Part shown: one piece after another, positions 16,923-26,479 of the stretch
How the letters are laid out: every line of letters starts with the position of its first letter
Numbering within the stretch: position 1 is the first letter of the stretch
Source of the DNA: an uncultured OM43 clade bacterium
Lineage (GTDB): Bacteria > Pseudomonadota > Gammaproteobacteria > Burkholderiales > Methylophilaceae
Assembly (NCBI GenBank): GCA_902558495.1
Contig: CACEEB010000004.1
Location: 1-64,000, forward strand
Reading direction: 5' to 3'
DNA length: 64,000 bases
The notes under the pieces: model-generated
Seen by the model: only the letters and a program-made list of their open reading frames with translations
What the model was told of the DNA's origin: nothing
The model's database searches: none
Made by a program: the position numbers and the translations under genes

Positions 16923-18143
16923 TTAACCGCCAAAATCATCAAGCATAATATCTTCTCTATCAACTCCTAGATCTATTAACATATCAATTACTGATTGATT
17001 CATAATTGGGGGTCCACATAAATAATATTCACAATCTTCAGGCGCAGGATGATCTTTTAAATATTGTTCAAAAAGGATATTGTGAATAAATCCTTTGTGA
17101 CCTTTCCATTTATCCTCTGGAGGCGAATCAGATAAAGCAACATGCCAAGAAAAGTTCTCATTATCTTTATCTAATTTATTAAAATCATCGACATAAAACA
17201 TTTCTTTTTTCGATCTCGCTCCATACCAGAATGTTGCTTTTCTGTCAGATTTTATCCTTCTAAACTGATCAAAGATAAGGCTTCTCATTGGTGCCATACC
17301 AGCACCTCCACCCACAAAAATCATTTCTTTTTTGGTGTCTCGAGCAAAAAACTCTCCAAATGGGCCTGAAATTGTAACCTTATCGCCTTTTTTTAAATTA
17401 AATATATAAGAGGACATTTTTCCTGCAGGTATACCTGAAGATCCAGGTGGTGGGGTTGCGATACGAACATTAAGCATTACAATACCCTTCTCTTCGGGAT
17501 AATTAGCCATTGAGTATGCTCTTTCAATTGACTCATTTACCTCAGAGGATACATCCCAAATTTTAAATCTATCCCAATCTTCGTGATACTCTTTTGCAAT
17601 ATCAAAATCCTTATAAGAAAGTTTGTATGCAGGTGCTTCGATCTGAATATAGCCACCTGCCTTAAAATTTACCTCCTCACCCTTTGGAAGTTCTAAAATT
17701 AGCTCCTTAATAAATGTAGCTACATTATCATTACTACGCACATTACATACCCACTTTTTAACTCCAAATACTTCCTCAGGCACTTCGATTTCCATATCTT
17801 GTTTCACTGCAACCTGACAAGAGAGTCTGGATCCACAAGATGCATCTCTCTTACTAATAAGGCCTTCTTCTGTAGGTAAGATTGATCCTCCTCCTGAATG
17901 AATCTTAACTTTACATTGGGCACAAGTTCCACTGCCTCCACATGCTGATGGAACAAATAACTTTTCTGCAGCTAAGGCTTGAAGTAACTTTCCACCAGCA
18001 GGCACTTTTATATTTTTTTCTCCATTTATATTAATACTTACCTCACCAGAAGAAACAAATTTACTTCTTGCATAAATAATAATTGTCACAAGCGACAATA
18101 CAATTAATGTAAAAAGCGTAATACCTAGAAAAAAAGTATCCAT
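16923..18143 (-). CDS. nqrF: Na+-translocating NADH:quinone reductase subunit F
   Basis: A 406-residue NADH-oxidising subunit. An N-terminal TM anchor (about 5-25) is followed by a 2Fe-2S domain with ligands C68, C74, C77 and C109 ([10 protein letters not shown]), then a ferredoxin-reductase module: the FAD site near RAYSMANYP and the NAD site with [14 protein letters not shown] and the C-terminal DDFGG aromatic cap. It passes electrons from NADH through FAD and the iron-sulfur cluster into the membrane complex. It is the last gene of nqrABCDEF and lies 10 bp after nqrE. Confidence 0.97.
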   Translation of the reverse strand: MDTFFLGITLFTLIVLSLVTIIIYARSKFVSSGEVSININGEKNIKVPAGGKLLQALAAEKLFVPSACGGSGTCAQCKVKIHSGGGSILPTEEGLISKRDASCGSRLSCQVAVKQDMEIEVPEEVFGVKKWVCNVRSNDNVATFIKELILELPKGEEVNFKAGGYIQIEAPAYKLSYKDFDIAKEYHEDWDRFKIWDVSSEVNESIERAYSMANYPEEKGIVMLNVRIATPPPGSSGIPAGKMSSYIFNLKKGDKVTISGPFGEFFARDTKKEMIFVGGGAGMAPMRSLIFDQFRRIKSDRKATFWYGARSKKEMFYVDDFNKLDKDNENFSWHVALSDSPPEDKWKGHKGFIHNILFEQYLKDHPAPEDCEYYLCGPPIMNQSVIDMLIDLGVDREDIMLDDFGG

Positions 18144-18153
18144 TATTTATTCC

Positions 18154-18762
18154 TTATAATTTAACACCAGAAAAACTCATAAATGCCATCGACATAAGCC
18201 CTGCAGTGATGAATGTTATGCCAAGACCTTGAAGACCCTCGGGAATATCACTGTACTTTAGTTTTTCTCTAACACCAGCCATAGCTGTAATAGCTAAAGC
18301 CCAACCAAAACCGGAAGATATACCATAGGTTAATGATTCGGAGAGATTATAGTCTCTTTCAACCATAAATAAAGAACCACCTAAAATAGCACAATTGACG
18401 GTAATGAGAGGAAGAAATATTCCAAGAGCATTGTATAAAGGAGGGAAATATTTATCCAAAACCATCTCTAATATTTGAACCAATGCAGCAATTACACCTA
18501 TATATGAAATTAAACCTAAAAAGGTTAAATCGACCTCTGAAAAACCAGCCCAAGCCAAAGCACCAGGCTTTAGCAAGTAAGTAAGAATAAGGTTATTGGC
18601 AGGCACTGTTATTGCTTGAACAATCATTACCGAAATACCCAACCCAATTGCAGTAGTTATCTTTTTTGATACTGCTATAAAGGTACACATTCCAAGGAAA
18701 AATGAAAGTGCAAGATTTTCAACAAAAATAGCTTTAACTGCCAAAGATATAAGATTTTCCAT
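18154..18762 (-). CDS. nqrE: Na+-NQR subunit E
   Basis: A 202-residue membrane protein with six hydrophobic segments. It contains family motifs around [20 protein letters not shown] and [22 protein letters not shown]; the conserved cysteines in these helices (C26 and C124 approximately) help bind the membrane 2Fe-2S cluster shared with NqrD. It is homologous to NqrD and to RnfA/RnfE, but the gene order here is nqr, not rnf. It overlaps the nqrD stop by one base. Confidence 0.96.
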   Translation of the reverse strand: MENLISLAVKAIFVENLALSFFLGMCTFIAVSKKITTAIGLGISVMIVQAITVPANNLILTYLLKPGALAWAGFSEVDLTFLGLISYIGVIAALVQILEMVLDKYFPPLYNALGIFLPLITVNCAILGGSLFMVERDYNLSESLTYGISSGFGWALAITAMAGVREKLKYSDIPEGLQGLGITFITAGLMSMAFMSFSGVKL

Positions 18763-19415
18763 TAGTGGTCCTCGACAGTTTGGATTTTAAATTCTGGACT
18801 CTCAACTTGTGATTTTTTCCATGAACGAAGTCCCCATATTAAAAAACCAATTATGAAAAAAGCAGATGGAGGTAAGAGAAGCAATCCATTAGGAACATAC
18901 CAGCCACCCTCACTTAATGGTTGAAGTATTACAACTCCAAATAATGAACCTGCACCAAATAACTCTCTAAAAAAACCAACGCACATCAGCAATAGTCCAT
19001 AACCTAATCCATTACCAACTCCATCAAAGAATGAATCGACAGGTGAATTATTCATAGCAAAAGCTTCAGCTCTTCCCATAACAATGCAATTTGTAATAAT
19101 TAAACCAACAAAAACAGAAAGTGTTTTTGAAATCTCATATGCATAGGCCTTTAAAATTTGATCAACGACAATAACTAAAGAAGCGATAATTGTCATCTGT
19201 ACAATAATCCTAATGGAATTAGGGATATGATTACGTAAGATAGAAATAAATAATGATGAGAAAGCTGTTACCGCTATAACTGCTAAAGCCATCACCAAAG
19301 AAACCTTTAATGATGAGGTAACAGCTAAGGCTGAACAAATACCTAACACTTGTAATGCTATAGGATTGTTGTCTACCAAGGGATCTACAAGCAGTTTTTT
19401 TCTAGTCTGAGACAT
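18762..19415 (-). CDS. nqrD: Na+-NQR subunit D
   Basis: A 217-residue membrane protein with six TM helices that pairs with NqrE in inverted topology. Motifs include [18 protein letters not shown] at the N-terminus and [20 protein letters not shown] in the middle, with the Cys in NCIVMG among the ligands of the intramembrane 2Fe-2S centre. The start codon overlaps the nqrC stop by one base and its stop overlaps the nqrE start, so the two subunits are translationally coupled. Confidence 0.96.
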   Translation of the reverse strand: MSQTRKKLLVDPLVDNNPIALQVLGICSALAVTSSLKVSLVMALAVIAVTAFSSLFISILRNHIPNSIRIIVQMTIIASLVIVVDQILKAYAYEISKTLSVFVGLIITNCIVMGRAEAFAMNNSPVDSFFDGVGNGLGYGLLLMCVGFFRELFGAGSLFGVVILQPLSEGGWYVPNGLLLLPPSAFFIIGFLIWGLRSWKKSQVESPEFKIQTVEDH

Positions 19416-20212
19416 TATGTTGTTCCATTTTTAAAGTTTACAAGAAATTTATCGAATCCTGACTCACCTAACCAAAATCTTACTAAATTATGAACACCAT
19501 TTGAAGTTAAGGTCGCTCCTGCTAATGCGTCTATATGATGCTCTGAAACACCTGGTATCTTCGCAACTTGAATCATTATTTCTCCGTCTTGATTTTTTAC
19601 TTTTTTACCAGCCCACTGCGCTCTCCATTTTGGATTGTCTACCTCACCACCAAGTCCAGGAGTCTCAGCATGTTGATAAAATTGCAAACCATAAATTTCA
19701 TTGCCGTCTTCTTCCAGAGCTACAAATCCATATAATGTGGACCAGAGGCCATAACCATGAATTGGTAAAATAATTTTATCTACACTTTCATCCTTGTTTT
19801 TTAGTAGGTATACCGTCGCATAATTAGTCCTTCTTCCTATTGAAGCTGGATCATCAATAAGAGCTTCACTAAGCATGGGATCGTTAGCAGCGCTGAAGTC
19901 ATCAAATTCTTGTGGATTAAATTTATCTGAATATAACCCTTCATTTATATCCACAATCATTGGTTCGAAGGATGCAAAAGATTGCTCAATATTTATTCCT
20001 TCATAATAAAGCCCGGCAACTTGCAGAATATTTTTTTGTTTATCACGCACCTTATTGGCTAACTGAAAAGATTTAAGATTAACGGCTGCGAAGGAAACTA
20101 CCATAGAACAAAATAAGCAAAGCACAACAGCAACTAAAACGGTTTTGGGTATGCTATCAATAGGAAGATTTTTAAAGCTTTTAAAAATACCTTCTTTTTT
20201 TGGTTCAGACAT
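19415..20212 (-). CDS. nqrC: Na+-NQR subunit C (covalent FMN subunit)
   Basis: A 265-residue subunit with one N-terminal TM helix (about 18-40) and a periplasmic flavin domain. The FMN attachment motif [12 protein letters not shown] places the flavinylated Thr near residue 234. The ATG at 20212 ([15 protein letters not shown]) was chosen over an upstream in-frame start at 20263, which would add 17 unrelated residues inside nqrB. The chosen start overlaps the nqrB stop by 8 nt. Flavin transfer needs ApbE, which is not in this window. Confidence 0.96.
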   Translation of the reverse strand: MSEPKKEGIFKSFKNLPIDSIPKTVLVAVVLCLFCSMVVSFAAVNLKSFQLANKVRDKQKNILQVAGLYYEGINIEQSFASFEPMIVDINEGLYSDKFNPQEFDDFSAANDPMLSEALIDDPASIGRRTNYATVYLLKNKDESVDKIILPIHGYGLWSTLYGFVALEEDGNEIYGLQFYQHAETPGLGGEVDNPKWRAQWAGKKVKNQDGEIMIQVAKIPGVSEHHIDALAGATLTSNGVHNLVRFWLGESGFDKFLVNFKNGTT

Positions 20213-21416
20213 TTTGCATAATCCTTCGTCTTTTAATGTTTGCCTGCACCACGAAATGATCAATTAAGGGGGAAAAGACATTACCGAAAAGTATGGCAAG
20301 CATCATACCCTCTGGGAAAGCAGGGTTTATAACACGAATCATTACCACCATAAAACCAATTAAGGCACCATATATATATCGGCCTAAATTTGTATGACTT
20401 GCAGAAACGGGTTCTGTAACCATAAAGACTAGACCAAAAGCATAACTTCCAATTACAAAATGCCAATACCAAGGCATACTAAACATTGGGTTTGTGTCAC
20501 TCCCTATCCAATTAAGAAATGATGAAAAAACTATCATTCCAGCTAAGCAACCAATAATTAAACGGTAGTTAGCAATTCGAGTTACAAGAAGAAAGGCTAG
20601 GCCAATTAAACATGCCAACGTTGACGTTTCGCCCAATGAACCTTGGATGGTGCCAAGAAATGCATCAGACCATGTTATTCCATAACTTATTAATGACTGA
20701 TAACCCTCAGCAGCAGATATACTTAAGGATGTTGCGGATGTAACTCCATCGACAGGAACCCAAACTGAGTCTCCTGACATGTAAGCAGGATATGCAAAAT
20801 ATAAAAATGCTCTTCCTGTTAAAGCGGGGTTTAAGAAATTCTTGCCTGTACCCCCAAAAACCTCTTTACCCACAATAACCCCGAATATTATACCCAAAGC
20901 AACCATCCATAACGGGGTTGTTGCTGGCAATGTCAGGGTGTACAGCATTGATGATACTAAAAATCCTTCATTGACTTCATGTCCTCTTTTGGTAGCAAAA
21001 AAAACTTCGCATACCCCACCTGCAACTAAAGTTGTTATGTATATGGGGAAAAAATATAAAGCGCCATGGGCCATATTTGCAAAAATACTATTTGGATTAA
21101 ATGGAATACCAAATAATTGTAAGAGCCATATTCTCCAGCCATTTAATTCAGAACTATTAATTTCAGAAAGGTAAATATTGGTTTGTAATCCCGTATTATA
21201 AAAAGCCCATAAAATACAAGGAATGGTAGATATAACAACGTAAGTCATAATCCTTTTCATATCCACAAAGCTTCGAGCATGTGGTGCAGCCTTTGTTACT
21301 GTGCTACTTGTATAGAATATAGTTTCAACCATTTCGTATATGGGGTAGAGCTTTTCATATTTGCCACCTGCTTTAAAGTCTGGCTCTATAGAATCAAAAA
21401 ATTTACGAAATGCCAT
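20205..21416 (-). CDS. nqrB: Na+-NQR subunit B (FMN and riboflavin subunit, Na+ channel)
   Basis: A 403-residue membrane subunit with about ten TM helices that forms the Na+ path and binds covalent FMN, riboflavin and quinone. The motif VDGVTSATSLS (about 222-232) places the FMN-bearing Thr near 229; the usual form is D-G-x-[ST]-G-A-T, here with Ser in the Gly position. Other family stretches are GKNFLNPALTGRAFLYFAYP and the C-terminal MTEPVSASHTNLGRYIYG. It lies 5 bp after nqrA. The variant at the flavinylation site is worth noting, but the Thr is present. Confidence 0.97.
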   Translation of the reverse strand: MAFRKFFDSIEPDFKAGGKYEKLYPIYEMVETIFYTSSTVTKAAPHARSFVDMKRIMTYVVISTIPCILWAFYNTGLQTNIYLSEINSSELNGWRIWLLQLFGIPFNPNSIFANMAHGALYFFPIYITTLVAGGVCEVFFATKRGHEVNEGFLVSSMLYTLTLPATTPLWMVALGIIFGVIVGKEVFGGTGKNFLNPALTGRAFLYFAYPAYMSGDSVWVPVDGVTSATSLSISAAEGYQSLISYGITWSDAFLGTIQGSLGETSTLACLIGLAFLLVTRIANYRLIIGCLAGMIVFSSFLNWIGSDTNPMFSMPWYWHFVIGSYAFGLVFMVTEPVSASHTNLGRYIYGALIGFMVVMIRVINPAFPEGMMLAILFGNVFSPLIDHFVVQANIKRRRIMQNV

Positions 21417-21421
21417 AAAGA

Positions 21422-22765
21422 CTAACCTTCCTTCTCAATTTTGTGGAGACAGTCTCTGAGTGCAGACCCATACTCATATTTTGCAGGGCATGCAAATGTA
21501 GCTAATGCTAAATCTTCCTCTGCTAGCTCTAAAGCGCCTAATGATTGGGCTGTATCAGTATCCATCACAAGTAATGAACGAAGCAGTTGAGTAGGTAAAA
21601 AATCTTGCGGCATTAACGTTTCAAATACTCCTGTAGGTACCATAGCTCTCCTACCGCCGTTAAGATTGGAAGTTAAATTAAAGAGTTTGGAAGATCTTAG
21701 GGCAGAAATGAGAACTGGCATGACTGAGAATTTATTTGGTTGTGGTTTAATCCATCCAAAAGGTATTTTTTTTCTATCCTCATGAATAAGAGTTACTTGT
21801 CTGGAATATTTACCTAAAAAAGATAGTTCACCCTCTGCAACTTCGCCGGAGAGAATTGACCCTGAAATAACTCTACATGTATCGTCACTAATAAATTCAT
21901 TATGTAATAAATCCTTAAGTGAAGCACCCTCAAAGGTTCTAACTAATCTTGGATTTTTTGCAAGAGGTCCAGAAATAGAAATTACTTTTTCTGCTTGCAA
22001 ATATCCTGATAAAAATAGCTTACCTATAGATATGACGTCCTGGTAGCCAATAGTCCATACAGTTTTATTGCTATTAGGCGCATCTAAAAAATGTATATGG
22101 GTACCCACTAAACCTGCCGGATGAGGACCTTTGAAACCATGGACTTCACAGTCATCTAAATTAAGTTGGTTATCGTCCTTGCTACATACAAAAACTTTAC
22201 CATTAGTTAATTTTGCAACTTGTTTCACGCCTTCTATAAAGTTATCAAGACTATCTTTGATGATGATATCCGCATCTGGGCTTAAGGGTTCAGTGTCCAA
22301 AGCTGTTATAAAAATAGAGGATGGTTCAGAATCAGGATTTGGTATTTTTGAATAAGGCCTTGTTAAAAAGGAGGTCCATAAGCCACTATCTAGTAAGCAT
22401 TTTCTAATAAATTCTTTCTCAGATTTTATTGATTTATTTTGCTTTATAAAATTAGGACTTTTTGCTTCTAAATCTGCTACCTTTATAATTACACTAAGCA
22501 AGACTCTTTTTTCGCCCCTATTGATTGAATGCACATGCCCCTTACAAGGAGAAACAAAGATCACATCAGGATGATCTTTATTACAAAATAAAGGACTGCC
22601 TTTCTCGACTAAATCTCCTTCTGACACTAACATCTTGGGTTTTAATCCAATAAAGTCAGTTCCTTTTACTGCCATGAATTTAGGATGTTGGCCTTCAGAA
22701 ATTTCTTGCTTTGGAGAACCTGCTATAGGAATATCCAAACCACGTTTAAATGAAAAATTTGCCAT
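21422..22765 (-). CDS. nqrA: Na+-NQR subunit A
   Basis: A 447-residue peripheral subunit on the cytoplasmic face, first gene of the operon. It starts with a biotinyl/lipoyl-like region (GLDIPIAGSPKQEISEGQHP) and contains HFLDAPNSNKTVWTIGYQDV and, near the end, LMPQDFLPTQLLRSLLVMD and LATFACPAKYEYG, typical of NqrA. It carries no cofactor itself; in Vibrio it contributes to quinone interaction and complex stability. Translation starts at ATG, with the divergent nqrM about 215 bp away across the shared regulatory region. Confidence 0.97.
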   Translation of the reverse strand: MANFSFKRGLDIPIAGSPKQEISEGQHPKFMAVKGTDFIGLKPKMLVSEGDLVEKGSPLFCNKDHPDVIFVSPCKGHVHSINRGEKRVLLSVIIKVADLEAKSPNFIKQNKSIKSEKEFIRKCLLDSGLWTSFLTRPYSKIPNPDSEPSSIFITALDTEPLSPDADIIIKDSLDNFIEGVKQVAKLTNGKVFVCSKDDNQLNLDDCEVHGFKGPHPAGLVGTHIHFLDAPNSNKTVWTIGYQDVISIGKLFLSGYLQAEKVISISGPLAKNPRLVRTFEGASLKDLLHNEFISDDTCRVISGSILSGEVAEGELSFLGKYSRQVTLIHEDRKKIPFGWIKPQPNKFSVMPVLISALRSSKLFNLTSNLNGGRRAMVPTGVFETLMPQDFLPTQLLRSLLVMDTDTAQSLGALELAEEDLALATFACPAKYEYGSALRDCLHKIEKEG

Positions 22766-22813
22766 ATTTTATAATGATTCCTGATAAATCTATGCAACAA
22801 TAAGAATATTAAA

Positions 22814-22819
22814 ATTATA
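22814..22819 (-). promoter_or_regulatory. Candidate -10 of the nqrABCDEF operon
   Basis: A perfect TATAAT lies about 50 nt upstream of the nqrA ATG. The region 15-19 nt further upstream has no convincing -35, so this is either an activator-dependent promoter or a chance match in AT-rich DNA. Confidence 0.35.
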
Positions 22820-22968
22820 TTCTAGTTCTTACATCAAATGTTTCAAAAGTTATAATTTATGTTGTTTTGAGTGGTATATAAGTCCCTTAGTTCCATTTTA
22901 GTGCTTTTAAATGCAGCCAATCATCAAGACTAGTTTTACAGATATTTATAAAGATTTTTAAATTAAGA

Positions 22969-22974
22969 TATAAT
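22969..22974 (+). promoter_or_regulatory. -10 element of nqrM, suggesting a leaderless transcript
   Basis: A perfect TATAAT ends only 6 nt before the nqrM ATG, which would put the transcription start on or next to the start codon. There is no Shine-Dalgarno sequence in the intervening GCTTTC. The -35 region (TTATAA, 17 nt upstream) is weak. Confidence 0.45.
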
Positions 22975-22980
22975 GCTTTC

Positions 22981-23190
22981 ATGGACACATTTCTTTTAGT
23001 TTTTATTTTCTTAATAAGCATAGTCGTTCTTATGTCTCTTGGCGTCATTTTTATGGGTAAAAATATTAAAGGTAGTTGTGGTGGGCTTAATGCTATTCCT
23101 GGAACTGACAAATGTTCTGTTTGTAATAAGGATATAGATCCAAATAATCCTTTATTAAGCAAGCTTGATTGCAAGAAAAATAAAAAATAG
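22981..23190 (+). CDS. nqrM: Na+-NQR maturation factor NqrM (DUF539)
   Basis: A 69-residue protein with one N-terminal TM helix (about 3-25) followed by a cysteine-rich tail: KGSCGGLN (C33), CSVC (C45, C48) and C64. This is the DUF539/NqrM pattern. NqrM is thought to deliver iron for the intramembrane Fe centre of NqrD/NqrE and is required to assemble active NQR in Vibrio. It is normally encoded after nqrF/apbE; here it is divergent from nqrA and shares its upstream region. The four cysteines are conserved, so it should be functional. Confidence 0.9.
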   Translation: MDTFLLVFIFLISIVVLMSLGVIFMGKNIKGSCGGLNAIPGTDKCSVCNKDIDPNNPLLSKLDCKKNKK

Positions 23191-23196
23191 ACTTTA

Positions 23197-23388
23197 CTAT
23201 CCCATATCAAATGGGATATATATTATTCCAAAAAAAGATACTGCTGAAAAAGCTCCGTAAATCCAAGATTTTAAAATCCAATTTTTTTCTTTTGCCTTCC
23301 AATTTTCCCTAAAAGCTCTCCCAAAAAATATCATTAGCAAAATTAAAAATAATCCGGCATATGATGGTAGGGAATTAATTGAAGTCAT
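23197..23388 (-). CDS. Small membrane protein, unknown function
   Basis: A 63-residue protein with two hydrophobic segments (about 9-23 and 40-60) joined by a Trp/Lys-rich loop (RENWKAKEKNWILKSW), giving a plausible helical hairpin. It starts with ATG but has no clear ribosome site. It converges on nqrM with 6 bp between stops and lies downstream of tRNA-Leu. The amphipathic composition and clean TM pattern suggest a real gene rather than a chance ORF. No family was recognised, and any link to NQR is positional only. Confidence 0.5.
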   Translation of the reverse strand: MTSINSLPSYAGLFLILLMIFFGRAFRENWKAKEKNWILKSWIYGAFSAVSFFGIIYIPFDMG

Positions 23389-23429
23389 AAGGAAAAAAAT
23401 CTGTTTTATTGATAATAAATTCGAATAAA

Positions 23430-23514
23430 TGGTGCCGTCGGAGAGACTCGAACTCTCACGACTTTCGTCACTACCCCCTCAAGGTAGCGTGTCTACCAAT
23501 TCCACCACGACGGC
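23430..23514 (-). tRNA. tRNA-Leu(GAG)
   Basis: An 85-nt class II tRNA with acceptor stem GCCGTCG/CGACGGC, anticodon stem CTACC/GGTAG, loop TTGAGGG (anticodon GAG), a long variable arm and encoded CCA. It sits just after secG, the same place as leuU in E. coli. Confidence 0.95.
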
Positions 23515-23530
23515 ATATCCTTTGGTTATG

Positions 23531-23875
23531 CTAGTTTGGAATATCTTGAGCACCTAAAGGCTTTTCTAAATCTTGGTCAATATCTGATGTCACATTTGTT
23601 TCAATTTGTGTATTTTTTAAATCCACTACACTATTATCTCCATGCTTATTACTTGCTATCACTGCTAAAGCAATACTTGTACAAAAAAAGGTTGTTACAC
23701 AAATCGATGTAGCTCGACTTAAAAAATTTGCTGAACCTTGGACGCCAAAAACACTTCCAGAATTTCCGCCACCAAATGCTGCGCCAGCATCTGCCCCCTT
23801 TCCATGCTGCACAAGCACTAAGCCGATCACACCAAGACTGGCCAATATATGAACAATAAGAATTAAATTTTCCAT
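23531..23875 (-). CDS. secG: Preprotein translocase subunit SecG
   Basis: A 114-residue inner-membrane protein with two TM helices (about 3-20 and 55-72) and the conserved cytoplasmic loop VLVQHGKGADAGAAFGGG. SecG assists SecA-driven export through SecYEG by inverting its topology. The polar C-terminal tail is typical of Betaproteobacteria. It lies between tpiA (25-bp gap) and tRNA-Leu(GAG), the usual tpiA-secG-tRNA order that in most Betaproteobacteria leads into nuoA. Confidence 0.95.
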   Translation of the reverse strand: MENLILIVHILASLGVIGLVLVQHGKGADAGAAFGGGNSGSVFGVQGSANFLSRATSICVTTFFCTSIALAVIASNKHGDNSVVDLKNTQIETNVTSDIDQDLEKPLGAQDIPN

Positions 23876-23900
23876 TTTTTTTCTTTTTATTAATTATTAA

Positions 23901-24677
23901 TTATTTTTTAGTGACTGAGGTTGCCGCTTTACATATCGATACAAACTCACTCACATCTAATGATGCTCGTCCGATTAAACCACCATCAACGCTTTCCAAG
24001 GCGAACAATTGTAACGCATTTTTAGTATTTACGCTTCCACCATATATAATTTTTAAGTTTTTTACCTCATTCGTTATATTTTTATTTATCTTATTTCTAA
24101 TGAACTTACACATTTTATTCGTTTGTGCTGGGGTGGCAGCCATATCGGAACCAATAGCCCATATGGGTTCGTATGCAATAATTGTGTCATCGAAAGTTTT
24201 AGCACCGTATCTTTCTATAATAGCTTTTAATTGGGACTCGACGACAGTTTCCATAATCCCTGCCTCCCTCTCAATCAATGTCTCTCCAACACACAGAATG
24301 GGCATCATCCCTTGATCTTTAATTATCTTAAATTTATCCGCAATATTTTCATCAGATTCACAATATGCGGTATTTCGTTCTGAGTGTCCTACAATTACAT
24401 ATAAGGATAGAAAGTCTTTTAACATTCCAGCACTGACTTCTCCAGTATAGGCACCTGATAAAAATTTAGCTACATTTTGGCTACCCCATCCGATATTTGA
24501 GTTTTTTAAAATTTCCTCAGCTTTGAAAAGATATGGATAAGGAACACATAATCCAATAAGAACATTATTAAGGTTTTTTAAATTTTCTTTCACATCATTA
24601 AAATATGATGAATAAAAATCTAGTGATCCATTCATCTTCAAATTACCAATAATAATTTTTTCTTTTCTTGTAGTCAT
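23901..24677 (-). CDS. tpiA: Triose-phosphate isomerase
   Basis: A 258-residue TIM barrel that interconverts dihydroxyacetone phosphate and glyceraldehyde 3-phosphate. Catalytic elements are present: Lys14 in GNLKMNG, His in VIVGHSERN, Glu in IIAYEPIWAIG, and the phosphate-binding YGGSVN and GGLIGRASLD. The N-terminal motif is normally GNWKMN; here Trp is Leu, an uncommon replacement beside the catalytic Asn and Lys. Length is normal. Its start touches the recJ stop by one base, so it may be translationally coupled to recJ. Confidence 0.97.
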   Translation of the reverse strand: MTTRKEKIIIGNLKMNGSLDFYSSYFNDVKENLKNLNNVLIGLCVPYPYLFKAEEILKNSNIGWGSQNVAKFLSGAYTGEVSAGMLKDFLSLYVIVGHSERNTAYCESDENIADKFKIIKDQGMMPILCVGETLIEREAGIMETVVESQLKAIIERYGAKTFDDTIIAYEPIWAIGSDMAATPAQTNKMCKFIRNKINKNITNEVKNLKIIYGGSVNTKNALQLFALESVDGGLIGRASLDVSEFVSICKAATSVTKK

Positions 24678-26359
24678 TAAATTAAATTTCTTAATATAAT
24701 TTGTATTTTCTTATTTTCTCGAAATTCATTAGTTTCAACTCTATAAACAGCCTCTATTCTATCAGGTAGACTTTCTGAATGATTGAAAAAAATTCCCTCG
24801 TACAGGGAACCATTGAAATTAAGCTTACATTTTTTATGCTTATCCATTAGGACAGATTGTTCAATTACCTCAAACTTATCAAGATATTGTGGCTGAATAA
24901 AACCTTGGCCCCATATACTCATATCAATTTTCTTAACAATGTCAAAATTCATAGAATTATTCAGAATAGACTCATCTACATTAATCACTGTGTTTAAATC
25001 ATCCTCAGTTAATAATTCAGTGCATGTCTGTTCAAATATTGTTACAAATAGATCAAAATTAGTCTCCTCAATTGTTAAGCCTGCAGCCATAGCATGACCT
25101 CCAAATGATTTTATAAGATTGCTATTTTTTTTAGAAATTAAGTCAAGGGTGTCTCTTAAATGAAGTCCAGATATTGATCTTCCTGATCCTTTCAACAAAC
25201 CACTTTCATCCAATGCAAAAATTATAGTTGGTCTGGAATATTTTTCTTTCATTCTTGAAGCTAAAATACCGATTACTCCTTGATGCCAACTCTTGTTATA
25301 TAAACATATCGAAAATGGAAGGGATAAATGATCTAAATTGATATCCTTTAAAGCTTCTGCATGCATTTTTGACTCTATCTCACGCCTTTCCTTATTTAGT
25401 GCTACCAATTTTTTTGCAAAAGATTCTGCTTCCTCATAACTATTAGAAAGTAAACATTTTATGCCAATTGATATATCATCAAGTCTGCCTGCGGCATTGA
25501 GTTTTGGCGCAATAGCAAAAGAGAGATCGGAAGTTTTGAGGTTTGGTAGAGACTTTTTACTTAGCTTCGCAATAGCCTGTATTCCAAAATTACAATTTTT
25601 GTTTCTTATTACTTTTAGACCATGTTCTACTAAAATTCGGTTGTTATAATCAAGTGTCACTAAATCAGCAATTGTACCCAAACAAACAAGATCTAGTAAG
25701 TCATGTAATTTTGGTTCCGTTTTTTTGGTATATTTTCCCTTCTCTCTAAAAATAACCCTTAGAGAAAGAAGAAAATAAAAGATCACTCCAACCCCACATA
25801 AATTCTTACTAAGAAAACTGCAATTAGATTGGTTGGGATTAATAATAAAATTCGCATTAGGTAAATTATCAGCAGGCAAGTGATGATCGGTGACTATTAC
25901 ATCAATATTATTTTCTCTTGCAAGTTTTACACCTTCTATACTTGCAATACCATTATCAACGGTAATAATCACATCGGGCTTTTTTAATAATGCATGCTCT
26001 ACTATTTCTGGAGTAAGACCGTATCCGAATTTAAATCTATTTGGCACCAAAAAATCTACATTGGCTGAAAACTTTCTTAAACCTAAGACCGCACATGCTG
26101 TTGCTGTTGCCCCATCAGCATCATAATCTCCGATAATCAAAATTTTTTTTTGAGCAATAATGCAGTCAAACAAAAAATTTGCAGCTTTATCTATATCTAA
26201 AAGAGTATGAGGTGATTGTAAATTTTTTAATTCGTAATTTATATCATCAAATGATTGAATATCCCTTGCCCCAAGTATGGAAGCTAACCTTTTGTCTACA
26301 CCATTATTTACTAATTTATTCTTTAAATCTTGGTTAATTATTCTTTTTTTAACTTGCAT
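24677..26359 (-). CDS. recJ: Single-stranded-DNA-specific 5'-3' exonuclease RecJ
   Basis: A 560-residue DHH-family nuclease acting in RecF-pathway recombination and mismatch repair. Motif I is IIGDYDADGATATA (about 75-90), motif III holds VTDHHLP (about 155), and the DHHA1 half carries GSGRSISGLHL and SFGGHAMAAGLTI. A C-terminal OB-like domain follows (IWGQGFIQPQYLDKFEV). Length is normal. It is the first gene of a recJ-tpiA-secG run. Confidence 0.96.
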   Translation of the reverse strand: MQVKKRIINQDLKNKLVNNGVDKRLASILGARDIQSFDDINYELKNLQSPHTLLDIDKAANFLFDCIIAQKKILIIGDYDADGATATACAVLGLRKFSANVDFLVPNRFKFGYGLTPEIVEHALLKKPDVIITVDNGIASIEGVKLARENNIDVIVTDHHLPADNLPNANFIINPNQSNCSFLSKNLCGVGVIFYFLLSLRVIFREKGKYTKKTEPKLHDLLDLVCLGTIADLVTLDYNNRILVEHGLKVIRNKNCNFGIQAIAKLSKKSLPNLKTSDLSFAIAPKLNAAGRLDDISIGIKCLLSNSYEEAESFAKKLVALNKERREIESKMHAEALKDINLDHLSLPFSICLYNKSWHQGVIGILASRMKEKYSRPTIIFALDESGLLKGSGRSISGLHLRDTLDLISKKNSNLIKSFGGHAMAAGLTIEETNFDLFVTIFEQTCTELLTEDDLNTVINVDESILNNSMNFDIVKKIDMSIWGQGFIQPQYLDKFEVIEQSVLMDKHKKCKLNFNGSLYEGIFFNHSESLPDRIEAVYRVETNEFRENKKIQIILRNLI

Positions 26360-26479
26360 ATAAATAGCCTAACATTTTCTTCAAATCAAAGAATAGATTT
26401 GATATTTTTTTATCTTAAACAAAACCAAGGAAAAAAATTAACTAATATAAAAAATTGGTGAGGATTTTTTAATTGAACT

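Noticed and set aside
16923-22765. rnf (electron-bifurcating) complex instead of nqr
   Set aside because: The six-gene order, NqrA at the start, NqrF with C-terminal DDFGG and the presence of nqrM all indicate Na+-NQR.
22887-23210. 107-residue minus-strand frame opposite nqrM
   Set aside because: It is fully antisense to the well-supported nqrM and has no recognisable domain or ribosome site.
23911-24315. 134-residue plus-strand frame opposite tpiA
   Set aside because: Antisense to a complete tpiA with all catalytic motifs; no independent support.
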